Positions 31,615 through 40,163 of a stretch of DNA of 64,000 bases are shown one piece after another (within the stretch, counting starts at the first letter, position 1; the number at the start of each line of letters is the position of its first letter). This DNA is from an uncultured Pelagibacteraceae bacterium (GTDB taxonomy: Bacteria; Pseudomonadota; Alphaproteobacteria; Pelagibacterales; Pelagibacteraceae): NCBI GenBank assembly GCA_902612575.1, contig CACMDZ010000003.1, positions 54,610 to 118,609 of the forward strand, written 5' to 3'. The notes beneath the pieces were generated by a model. It was not told the DNA's origin. It was given only the letters and a program-made list of their open reading frames with translations, and did not search any database. The position numbers and the translations under genes were made by a program.

Positions 31615-32021
31615 TATGATATCTCCTTTATTATTTTATCCGCCCAAAACTTAGCATCTTGAGTAGTTACATGAAAATCATATTTTTCTGGTTTGACAAA
31701 CATTTGATTAGTATCGTCAAACCTTCCTTCTTTAATCGTGTCTACCCAAATAACAAAATCTGCAGGGAATAAACTTCTTGCTTCTGGAGTTGGGCAAATA
31801 AAGTCTGCCACAACATAATTTCCTTGATTTTTCAGCTTTAAAGCAAAGTCTGCCATTCTTTTAGCTTGTCTTTTTCTACCCTCCTCAGAAAAATCCCAAT
31901 CATTTGCTTCTTTTCTAACTTCGTCAGCATTTAATCTTTTTGCATTAAGTTTTGGAGCAAGTTCTTCTGCCAATGTTGTTTTGCCAGCCCCGGGCAAACC
32001 CATAATTAAAACTATTTTCAT
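31614..32021 (-). CDS. P-loop kinase, adenylylsulfate kinase (CysC)-like
   Basis: GLPGAGKTTLAEELAPKLNAKRLNADEVRKEANDWDFSEEGRKRQAKRM...VVADFICPTPEAR. Confidence 0.75.
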   Translation of the reverse strand: MKIVLIMGLPGAGKTTLAEELAPKLNAKRLNADEVRKEANDWDFSEEGRKRQAKRMADFALKLKNQGNYVVADFICPTPEARSLFPADFVIWVDTIKEGRFDDTNQMFVKPEKYDFHVTTQDAKFWADKIIKEIS

Positions 32022-33256
32022 TAAATTTGTTCTAAAGGATGATGAGACATTAATTCTAATCCATTTTCGCCAACTAAATATTGTTGTTCTAATTTCACTC
32101 CCTCATGACCTCCAACTTCGCCGATATAACTTTCTAGGGTAATTGTCATATTTTTTTGAAATATACCGCTTCTTTCTCCACCATCAGTCGGATATCTAAT
32201 TGCTGGCCACTCATCACATAAACCTATTCCATGAAGCATGACTGAATATCTATTTCCGTAATATTTTTCAGGAAGTATCCATGCCTTTTCAGTAAATTCT
32301 CTAAATGATACTCCATCTTTAATTAATCTTGAATTATAGTCAATCTGCTCAACTGCTGTTGAATAAATTTTTTTTTGATGTTCATTAAATTTATTTCCAC
32401 AAACAAAAGCTCTAGAAATATCTGCACAATATCCATAAGGGCCTACCATATCTGTATCAAAGGATACGATCTCACCATCTTGAATAATCTTATTACTACT
32501 TTCTTGCATCCAAGGATTGGTTCTAGAGCCTGAAGATAATATTCTACACTCTATCCACTCTCCACCATTTTCAATGTTCGTTTTATGTAAAATCGACCAT
32601 AACTCATCTTCAGTAATTCCTGATTTCAAATAATCTCTCATTTTAATTATTCCAATATCAGCAACATCTAAAGCTGCTCGCATGCATTTAATTTCTTCAG
32701 ACGATTTAATAACTCTAGCCTGTTCAAGTATTTTTTTCGCTTCTAAAACTTGAATTCCTTTTTTATTAAGCTCATTTACGGCTGGACCATTGATTACATC
32801 AATTGCGATTTTTTTACTTTTAAAATAAGAGTTAGATAAATCATTTACTTCATTGACCCATTTTTTAAGTTGCAACTCTGATTGGTCACCATTGCTAAAA
32901 TAATCCCAAGTAATTGCTGGTCTTATTTCATCTATTAAATTGAGACCTTTAGATAATATTTCACAGTTAAAATATTCATATAATATTGTTGGACCATCAA
33001 CAGAGATAAAACAATATCTTGTAAGATTATGCATATTATAAACACTCATATTCACAGTATCTAATGCATACCTTACATTTACTGGATCAAATAAAATACA
33101 TGCCTCTATATTATTTTTCTTTAATTCATTTCTTAATCTGTCAAGTCTATAAGATCTAAGTTCGTCAAAATCTATTTCATCTTCTCTTAATCTTTTTTTT
33201 GAAATATATTTCTTAATTGGTTGGTTTTCTGAAAGAATTTTTCTGTTAAACTTCAT
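32021..33256 (-). CDS. M24-family protein resembling DMSP lyase DddP
   Basis: DPVNVRYALDTVNMSVYNMHN, GGEWIECRILSSGSRTNPWMQE, SFDTDMVGPYGYCADISRAF, MLHGIGLCDEWPAI. Confidence 0.75.
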   Translation of the reverse strand: MKFNRKILSENQPIKKYISKKRLREDEIDFDELRSYRLDRLRNELKKNNIEACILFDPVNVRYALDTVNMSVYNMHNLTRYCFISVDGPTILYEYFNCEILSKGLNLIDEIRPAITWDYFSNGDQSELQLKKWVNEVNDLSNSYFKSKKIAIDVINGPAVNELNKKGIQVLEAKKILEQARVIKSSEEIKCMRAALDVADIGIIKMRDYLKSGITEDELWSILHKTNIENGGEWIECRILSSGSRTNPWMQESSNKIIQDGEIVSFDTDMVGPYGYCADISRAFVCGNKFNEHQKKIYSTAVEQIDYNSRLIKDGVSFREFTEKAWILPEKYYGNRYSVMLHGIGLCDEWPAIRYPTDGGERSGIFQKNMTITLESYIGEVGGHEGVKLEQQYLVGENGLELMSHHPLEQI

Positions 33257-33258
33257 CT

Positions 33259-33738
33259 CTATAACATCTGTACACCAACTCCTGTTTTTGGATAGGTGTA
33301 TAAATTATAATTTGCACAAAGCTCATCTCCTGGTTTCAAATCTTTTATTGAAACCATAAAAAAATATTTTGCGTCTGGTTTCTCTCTTAAATTATAATAC
33401 ATGTTTTCTAAATTATCATCATTTTCGTTAAATTTTTTTGCTTTTGCGGTAGGATCAATTGGATCACCAAATTTTAATGTAGGTAAAATATTTGATACCA
33501 TTCTTTGAACTGTAGGATTGTCAGAATGATTATAAAAACCACCTAATGGAGTTCTTATATATTTATTTTCAAACTGCTCATCTCTTATGTGAGTAATTCC
33601 GATAAAAGTATTAGCTTTAATTTCTTTGGTTGCGAATAATCCCAAACCTTCGATTGGTGAACTTTTTATTGTTAATGCATCTGGTAAAGGTCTGTACATA
33701 TATTTCGCAATTTCTACACAATGTGAGTTGCCACCCAC
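33259..33738 (-). CDS. SET-domain protein (start may be internal, MYRPLPDAL, at 33699)
   Basis: IKSSPIEGLGLFATKEIKANTFIG, GGFYNHSDNPTVQRM, LKPGDELCANYNLYTY. Confidence 0.75.
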   Translation of the reverse strand: MGGNSHCVEIAKYMYRPLPDALTIKSSPIEGLGLFATKEIKANTFIGITHIRDEQFENKYIRTPLGGFYNHSDNPTVQRMVSNILPTLKFGDPIDPTAKAKKFNENDDNLENMYYNLREKPDAKYFFMVSIKDLKPGDELCANYNLYTYPKTGVGVQML

Positions 33739-34889
33739 TTGTGAAATTGATGTGTTGGATTATCCATATCAGGAGAAAAATTTCCACCATTATATGCATG
33801 TGAGTTGCGGCCTAATTGCATTCTTTGAATTATACCAACATCTTCTTTTTGAATATCTTCCCACAATTTATGATTTTGTTTTCTTAATGATTTAAATTCT
33901 AATGATTTTGCGGCTTTTTCACCTACATAATATATTTCCATATGCTCTAAAGTTTTTTTATGACTAATGGGTTCTAACCAATATGCGTAGAAATGATCTT
34001 TATGTATACCTAACATAACATTGGGAAACAAAGCTACATACTCTGCAATATTTTCTTTTTCTTTGGGCCAGTTAGGAAAGCAAGGAAATTTTTTCTTACC
34101 TTTAAATTTTGGATTGTAAACAACTGTGCCTTGGCCTGCAAAGCGGTTTGGTAATCCTTGAATATGATAGTGATCTTCAATTTTTGAATAAGAATTTAAA
34201 CCTGGATGAACCCATGGCAAATGATAACTTTCACAATAATTTTCAATTGCAAATTTCCAATTACATTTTGCATTTATTTTAAAATAACCAAAATCATTTG
34301 CATGATTAATTAATTTTCTATCTTTTTTTTTCCAAAATTTAGCCCACCTATCACTTAAGGGTTTAATATATTTTTCAAATGGAATTTCGTTGTTACTAAT
34401 ATTAATAAAAATTAAATCTAACCAAACACATGATCTTATTTCTTTTAAATTGTTTTTATTTTTTTTAAATTTTGGGCTACTATGTTGGTTCATCCCACCT
34501 ATATGAGGTGTTGCAATTAGCTTTCCATCTGATGTGTATGACCATGAATGATAAGGACATCTGATAACATTTCTAATATTGCCTTTTTTGTTTACTAGCT
34601 TTACTCCTCTATGACTACAGACGTTATGAAAAACTTTTATCTGATCATTTTTATTCCTTACTAAAAATAATGGCAGTCCTAACAAGTTAAATGGTTTTAC
34701 ATCGCCGATATTTGGCAAAGAACTTGCTACTCCTATTACAGTCCATTTATTTTCAAATATTTTCTCTCTTTCTATTAAAGTATAATCTTTACTTGTATAA
34801 CATTCGTTGGGGAGTCCATGTGCTTTTGAAATTGGTTTCTTAACTATATCTAATTTTTTTTTATCTATAATTTTATAAATTGCTGACAT
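33714..34889 (-). CDS. Rieske non-heme iron ring-hydroxylating-type oxygenase (choline/carnitine/betaine monooxygenase-like)
   Basis: Rieske motifs CSHRGVKL and CPYHSWSYTSDG; mononuclear Fe region NYCESYHLPWVHPGL. Confidence 0.85.
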   Translation of the reverse strand: MSAIYKIIDKKKLDIVKKPISKAHGLPNECYTSKDYTLIEREKIFENKWTVIGVASSLPNIGDVKPFNLLGLPLFLVRNKNDQIKVFHNVCSHRGVKLVNKKGNIRNVIRCPYHSWSYTSDGKLIATPHIGGMNQHSSPKFKKNKNNLKEIRSCVWLDLIFINISNNEIPFEKYIKPLSDRWAKFWKKKDRKLINHANDFGYFKINAKCNWKFAIENYCESYHLPWVHPGLNSYSKIEDHYHIQGLPNRFAGQGTVVYNPKFKGKKKFPCFPNWPKEKENIAEYVALFPNVMLGIHKDHFYAYWLEPISHKKTLEHMEIYYVGEKAAKSLEFKSLRKQNHKLWEDIQKEDVGIIQRMQLGRNSHAYNGGNFSPDMDNPTHQFHKWVATHIV

Positions 34890-34890
34890 T

Positions 34891-35520
34891 TTATTTTGTC
34901 ACTTCATATAGACCAAGCCATGCATTTACATCTTTACTAGCAATATAATCAGATTTAAAAAACTCTATTTCTTTCCATTTATTTTCATTTTTTAATTGTT
35001 TGATTTTTTTATCAAATCCATATTCCTCATATATTCCCTCGTTAATAGTGAAACAAATTAGACCTTTATTTTTAGTAATTCTAATAAACTCATCTAATGC
35101 AGGTGGTTTTACATGTCCAAAAGTAAATGTGCCCACACACATTAAAGCATCATATTGATCATCCTTTTCCTTGATTGGTTTATTTAAATCTACTTTATCT
35201 AATTTTTTATAAATGTTATTTGGAACCAAATCTAAAAGTTTTTGGGATAGATCGGCACCAAAAAAATTAGTGAAACCATACTTTTTCAATTCTACACCAA
35301 CCAATCCAGTTCCACATCCAGCATCATAAATATTAATATCTTTTTCTTTTTGATGTTTATTGAAAACTTCTGCTGTTTCCTTTGGGCCAGTATAATTCCA
35401 TTCAACCATATCTTTATCATATTTATTATCCAAACCCCATTCGTCATAAAAATCCATCACCTCTTTTGTTTCTTTTAGTTTATAAATTGGAACTTTGTTA
35501 CCTACATCTTTTTGGGCCAT
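34891..35520 (-). CDS. class I SAM-dependent methyltransferase
   Basis: INIYDAGCGTGLVGVELKKYGFTNFFGADLSQKLLDL. Confidence 0.85.
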   Translation of the reverse strand: MAQKDVGNKVPIYKLKETKEVMDFYDEWGLDNKYDKDMVEWNYTGPKETAEVFNKHQKEKDINIYDAGCGTGLVGVELKKYGFTNFFGADLSQKLLDLVPNNIYKKLDKVDLNKPIKEKDDQYDALMCVGTFTFGHVKPPALDEFIRITKNKGLICFTINEGIYEEYGFDKKIKQLKNENKWKEIEFFKSDYIASKDVNAWLGLYEVTK

Positions 35521-37925
35521 TACCCTCTCATTTTTTCTCCACTTGGATCATAAAGTGGTTCTTTGATAATTGAACAATTGAATAAATCACCATTAATTTC
35601 TACTTGTATTCCATCTTCAGATGATAAATTTTTTTGATCTAGATATGAAAAAGCAACACTTTTATTTACAAAATGAGCAAATCCACCTGAAGTTATATAC
35701 CCAATGCTATTATCTCCCTTCATTACTGCTTCATTGTTTGTGACATCTATGTCGTTTGTTTGAATTATTAAAGGAACTAATCTATTCGAGCTATTGTCTT
35801 GTTTAGCTTTTTCTTTACCAATAAATTCTTTGTTCCAATTAATGAAACTTTCTAATCCAGTTTCTTTAGCAGTAAAATCAGGTCGATAGTCTAAAGTCCA
35901 CGCACCCCAATTTTTCTCTAGTCTCATAGACATTAAAGCTCTTACACCAAAAGGTTTAATACCAAATTCTTTTCCCGCCTCCATTAACTCCTCATAAAGT
36001 TTAATTTGGAAATGTGGCGCAACATATATTTCATAACCAAGTTCACCTGTGAATGAAATTCGGTTTATAATTGCTGGAACACCTCCAACAAACATTCTTC
36101 TTGAGTCTCTAAATCTAAATTTTTCATTAGATACATCGTCTCTAACTATTTTTTCTAAAACTTTTCTCGAATTAGGTCCTGCTATAGATATTCCATGAAA
36201 TTCATCTGATCTATTTTTATATTCAACATTAAATTTATCTAAATGGCTTTCAAACCAACGTCTATGCATTTCTTGAGCTGCACCTGAACCAAAAACCATA
36301 AATTCGTTTTCATCAAGGCATGAAACTGTAAGATCGCCACATAATTTTCCTCTATAAGATAACATTGGAGATAACGATATTCTTCCAGGATTTGGAAGCT
36401 TACCTGCCATAATATGATCTAAAAATTTTCTTGCATCTTTTCCTTTAAATTGATGTTTTGAAAAATTAGCAACTTCAATAAAACCAACATTTTCTCTCAC
36501 ATTAATTACTTCTTTTGAGACATAATTATGCGATCTAGATCTTTTTATAGTTGGCTCTTCGTATGCATCTTTTTTATCATTTGCAAACCACAAAACATTT
36601 TCTAAACCAAAGCTGTCTCCCATAACTGCACCTTGATCTACAAACCGATCATAAAGAGCTGTTGTTTTTTGTTTTCTTCCTTTTGGTAAAGTTTCATTTG
36701 GAAATGTCATAATAAATCTTCGTTCATAATTTTCAGAAGATTTAATTGTTCCGTATTGAGGTGATGCATAATCTCCAAATCTTGCAACATCCATTGCCCA
36801 AACATCTATTGATGGTTCTCCGTCAATTATCCATTCAGCAATACATTTTCCAACTCCACCTCCTTGACAAAAACCAGCCATTACGCCCACTGCTACCCAA
36901 TAATTTTTCATTCCTGGAACAGGACCAATTAATGGTGATCCATCAGGTCCAAAAGTAAAAGGCCCATTTACAATATTTTTAATTCCTGCTTTTTCTAACG
37001 CTGGCATTCTTTCAAAACCTATTGCTAATCTATCTTGAATATTATCTAGTTTTGGTTCTAATAACTCATGACCAAAATTCATAGGTGTTCCTTCAACCTT
37101 CCATGGTGTTGATTTTGGTTCATAAGTTCCAAGAAGCATTCCTTTTCCTTCTTGTCTAAAATAAATGTTACCTTCAAAATCAGTTCCAATAGGAATTCTT
37201 TGATCGCCCATTGCTTCAATTTCTGGAATAGCTTCAGTGATCAAGTAGTGATGCTCCATTGGTTGAACTGGTAGATTAATTCCTGCAAGCTGCCCAACTT
37301 CTCTTGCCCATAAACCTCCAGCGTTAATAACTATTTCTGCTTTTATATTGCCTTTGTCAGTTATCACATCCCAAGTTCCATCCTCTTTTTGTTTTGTGTC
37401 TTTTACAACTGTATGTGTATAATATTTTCCACCATGAACTTTTGCTGCTTTTGCAAAAGCATAAGTTACGCCCGATGGATCTACTTCCCCATCAATAGGG
37501 TCCCATAATGCCAGAAGGTATCTTGATGGATCAATTAATGGATTTTTCTTTTTTACTTCCTCTAAAGAAACAAACTCTTGGTCAAGACCCATATATCTTG
37601 CTTTAGACCTCTCTCTTTTTAAATAATCCGCCCAAACATCATTTGAAGCCAAATAAAATCCCCCACTTGGTTTGAATCCAACTGAATGGCCAGACTCTTT
37701 TTCAATTTCTTTGTACAATCCGATTGTATAGGCCATCATTCTAGAAATATTTGGATCAGATGAAATCACATGTACATTTCCAGCTGCATGCCAAGAGGAT
37801 CCAGATGTGAGTTCATTTCTTTCAAGAAGAATACAATCTTTTAAACCAAACTTTGATAAATGATAAAGAATGGAACAGCCTACTACGCCACCACCTATGA
37901 TGACTACTTTTGCATGATTTTGCAT
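35520..37925 (-). CDS. FAD/GcvT fusion, dimethylglycine dehydrogenase-like
   Basis: VVIIGGGVVGCSILYHLSKFGLKDCILLERNELTSGSSWHAAGNVHVI...; C-terminal GcvT domain; adjacent bhmT. Confidence 0.9.
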   Translation of the reverse strand: MQNHAKVVIIGGGVVGCSILYHLSKFGLKDCILLERNELTSGSSWHAAGNVHVISSDPNISRMMAYTIGLYKEIEKESGHSVGFKPSGGFYLASNDVWADYLKRERSKARYMGLDQEFVSLEEVKKKNPLIDPSRYLLALWDPIDGEVDPSGVTYAFAKAAKVHGGKYYTHTVVKDTKQKEDGTWDVITDKGNIKAEIVINAGGLWAREVGQLAGINLPVQPMEHHYLITEAIPEIEAMGDQRIPIGTDFEGNIYFRQEGKGMLLGTYEPKSTPWKVEGTPMNFGHELLEPKLDNIQDRLAIGFERMPALEKAGIKNIVNGPFTFGPDGSPLIGPVPGMKNYWVAVGVMAGFCQGGGVGKCIAEWIIDGEPSIDVWAMDVARFGDYASPQYGTIKSSENYERRFIMTFPNETLPKGRKQKTTALYDRFVDQGAVMGDSFGLENVLWFANDKKDAYEEPTIKRSRSHNYVSKEVINVRENVGFIEVANFSKHQFKGKDARKFLDHIMAGKLPNPGRISLSPMLSYRGKLCGDLTVSCLDENEFMVFGSGAAQEMHRRWFESHLDKFNVEYKNRSDEFHGISIAGPNSRKVLEKIVRDDVSNEKFRFRDSRRMFVGGVPAIINRISFTGELGYEIYVAPHFQIKLYEELMEAGKEFGIKPFGVRALMSMRLEKNWGAWTLDYRPDFTAKETGLESFINWNKEFIGKEKAKQDNSSNRLVPLIIQTNDIDVTNNEAVMKGDNSIGYITSGGFAHFVNKSVAFSYLDQKNLSSEDGIQVEINGDLFNCSIIKEPLYDPSGEKMRG

Positions 37926-37926
37926 G

Positions 37927-38967
37927 TTAGTATTTTATTTCTTTATTGACGTCTTTCAATGTCTTGTCTGTCCCATGGTGAAAATGTTTAGTCATATCTG
38001 GCATGTACTTCATGGCAATTGGTTTTTTACCAACTGCAACAGCCATTTCTCTAACATGATGAGCTTCAGCACCACAACAAATACCGATTAAATTAATTTT
38101 TTCTTTAATACATTCTTTTGCAAATTCAGCCATTTCAAATCTGTTACAATATAAATTATCTAGAGCAACAGGGAATGCATTTCCTCCAGGAATGCAGTCA
38201 CATCCATGATCTGTCTGATTCAAAAATCCTGGTTCTTCCTCTGTTGTTCTATATGGAACAGGAAGACCTGCAACATGACAGGAAACTTCTTTTCTTATTT
38301 TTTTTAAAAGTTTCATGGTCATTTCTGGACCTCTATAACAATTCAAACCAACAACATCAGCACCAAGATCTTCAATTATTTTACATGCGTCTTCAGCAGT
38401 GTGGCCATCTCTTGTCAAATCACCACGAGGTATTGCATAATTGGCAACTGCAATCAAACCTTCATCCTTAATTGCTTTTAAAGCTATCTTCATTTCATCT
38501 ACCCAATTAATTGTTTCTGCGACTACAAAGTCAACTCCTGCCTCTTTTGCCCAAAGCACTTGCTCTTCGTACATCTTTTGACATTCTTTGAATGAGTTTT
38601 TGTCTTTTGGATCAAAAATATTTGTATTAGCAACATCTCCACAAACCATTAAATCTAAATCTTTAAATTCTTTCGCAGCATCCTTTGCAATTTTAAGTGC
38701 ATTTTTTTGCATCGGCTCTAGCAAATGTTCTTTTCCAATAATTCTTAATTTCTCTCTATGTCCATAATAGGTGAAAGCTTGAACAATATCTGAACCAGCT
38801 CTAATAAATTCTCTATGTAATTGTGTAACTACATCAGGATGTTCTAGCACTACTTCTGGCACAAATGGACCTGCAGAAAGATATCCTCTCCTTTCCATCG
38901 CAAATAAATATCCCTCTGCGAATATTACGGGACCCTCATCTAATCTTGATAATAAATTTTTATTCAT
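37927..38967 (-). CDS. bhmT: betaine-homocysteine S-methyltransferase
   Basis: FAMERRGYLSAGPFVPEVVLEHPDVVTQLHREFIRAGSDIVQAFTYY, GLNCYRGPE, GICCGAEAHHVR zinc ligands. Confidence 0.88.
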   Translation of the reverse strand: MNKNLLSRLDEGPVIFAEGYLFAMERRGYLSAGPFVPEVVLEHPDVVTQLHREFIRAGSDIVQAFTYYGHREKLRIIGKEHLLEPMQKNALKIAKDAAKEFKDLDLMVCGDVANTNIFDPKDKNSFKECQKMYEEQVLWAKEAGVDFVVAETINWVDEMKIALKAIKDEGLIAVANYAIPRGDLTRDGHTAEDACKIIEDLGADVVGLNCYRGPEMTMKLLKKIRKEVSCHVAGLPVPYRTTEEEPGFLNQTDHGCDCIPGGNAFPVALDNLYCNRFEMAEFAKECIKEKINLIGICCGAEAHHVREMAVAVGKKPIAMKYMPDMTKHFHHGTDKTLKDVNKEIKY

Positions 38968-39020
38968 ATTTATTTAATAATTTATTTCTAAATAAAGAGA
39001 GTATAAAGACAATTTTAACA

Positions 39021-39047
39021 CAACTCAAAGTTGAAACTAGTTTGCAA
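39021..39047. promoter_or_regulatory. operator-like dyads in the bhmT/proX divergent intergenic region
   Basis: CAACTCAAAGTTG (39021-39033) adjacent to perfect palindrome AAACTAGTTT (39034-39043). Confidence 0.35.
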
Positions 39048-39099
39048 TTTTTCCATCTATATGTTCTGATGATTTATAATTAATTAATTAGGAGAAATA

Positions 39100-40110
39100 A
39101 TGAAAATCAAAAAATTACTTCTATCTGCTGCTGTAATATTTGGACTAACTTCTTTTGGAAGTGTTGCCAACGCAGCTTGTGGGAACATAACTATCGCTAA
39201 TATGAACTGGGCTTCAGCAAACTTCATGGCTGAAGTTGACAAAATCATATTAGAAGAAGGTTACGGATGTTCTGTTGAATTGGTGCCAGGTGCAACAATG
39301 CCTACATTTACATCTATGCAAGAAAAAGGTGAGCCAGATGTTGCTCCAGAATTTTGGGCTAACGCTGCAATCATTGCTTTAAATAAAGCAGTTGATGAAG
39401 GAAAAATGCACTCACTTAATAAAGCACCTATTACTGGTTTAGGTGAAGGATGGTGGGTGTTACCTGCTACTTTAGAAAAACATCCTGAACTTACAACTGC
39501 TGAAGCAATTTTGGCAAGACCGGATCTATTTCCTCATCCAGAGGATCCATCAAAAGGTGGGTTTCATATTTGTCCTCCAGGATGGAACTGTGAACTAAGT
39601 AATAGAAATCTTTACAAAGCTTTTGACATGGAAGCAAAAGGTTGGGCTATTGTTGAAACAGGTTCTGCTGCAGGATTAGATGGATCAATTGCTAAAGCTG
39701 CTGAAAGAGGTGAAAACTGGTTTGGTTACTATTGGTCACCAACAGCTATCATTGGTAAATATGATATGAGAGCTGTGGACATGGGAGCTTGGGGTGGAAA
39801 AGATAACTGGGATAAATGTATAGTTTTACCAGAACAAGAATGTGGAGACCCTAAAGCAACTTCATGGACAAAATCTGAAGTTTACACAATCGTAACTGAC
39901 AATTTCAAAAATACAGCTGGAAGTGCTGGTATGGATTATTTCAAAAAAAGAACTTATCCAGGTCCAGTAATGAACGGTATGTTAGTTTGGATGGGTGAAA
40001 ACCAAGCAGAGGGTGCTGATGCTGCAATTGAATTCCTAACAAACCAAGAAGATGTTTGGTCTAAGTGGGTTTCAAGTGAAGCTGCTGCAAAAATAAAAAA
40101 AGCACTTTAA
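39100..40110 (+). CDS. proX: glycine betaine/proline-type ABC substrate-binding protein (ProX/OpuAC-like)
   Basis: Signal peptide; NMNWASANFMAEVDKIILEEGYGCSVELVPG, GEGWWVLP, NWFGYYWSPTAI. Confidence 0.9.
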   Translation: MKIKKLLLSAAVIFGLTSFGSVANAACGNITIANMNWASANFMAEVDKIILEEGYGCSVELVPGATMPTFTSMQEKGEPDVAPEFWANAAIIALNKAVDEGKMHSLNKAPITGLGEGWWVLPATLEKHPELTTAEAILARPDLFPHPEDPSKGGFHICPPGWNCELSNRNLYKAFDMEAKGWAIVETGSAAGLDGSIAKAAERGENWFGYYWSPTAIIGKYDMRAVDMGAWGGKDNWDKCIVLPEQECGDPKATSWTKSEVYTIVTDNFKNTAGSAGMDYFKKRTYPGPVMNGMLVWMGENQAEGADAAIEFLTNQEDVWSKWVSSEAAAKIKKAL

Positions 40111-40125
40111 TAAAATAAAATATTG

Positions 40126-40151
40126 CCAAACCCACTCTTTAGTGGGTTTGG
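40126..40151 (+). terminator. intercistronic hairpin between proX and proW (attenuator/3' stabiliser; no T tract)
   Basis: 11-bp perfect stem CCAAACCCACT (40126-40136) / AGTGGGTTTGG (40141-40151), 4-nt loop. Confidence 0.75.
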
Positions 40152-40163
40152 TTGAGTAAAATT

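Noticed and set aside
31614-32021. Calling the CysC-like ORF cysC (APS kinase for sulfate assimilation)
   Set aside because: No ATP sulfurylase or PAPS reductase in the window, and known SAR11 biology argues against sulfate assimilation; kept as CysC-like only.
38968-39099. Possible SAM-II/SAM-V riboswitch in the bhmT leader
   Set aside because: Read the leader on the minus strand; the conserved GCTAAA-type 3' core and expected pseudoknot segments were not seen. A covariance-model scan is needed to be sure.
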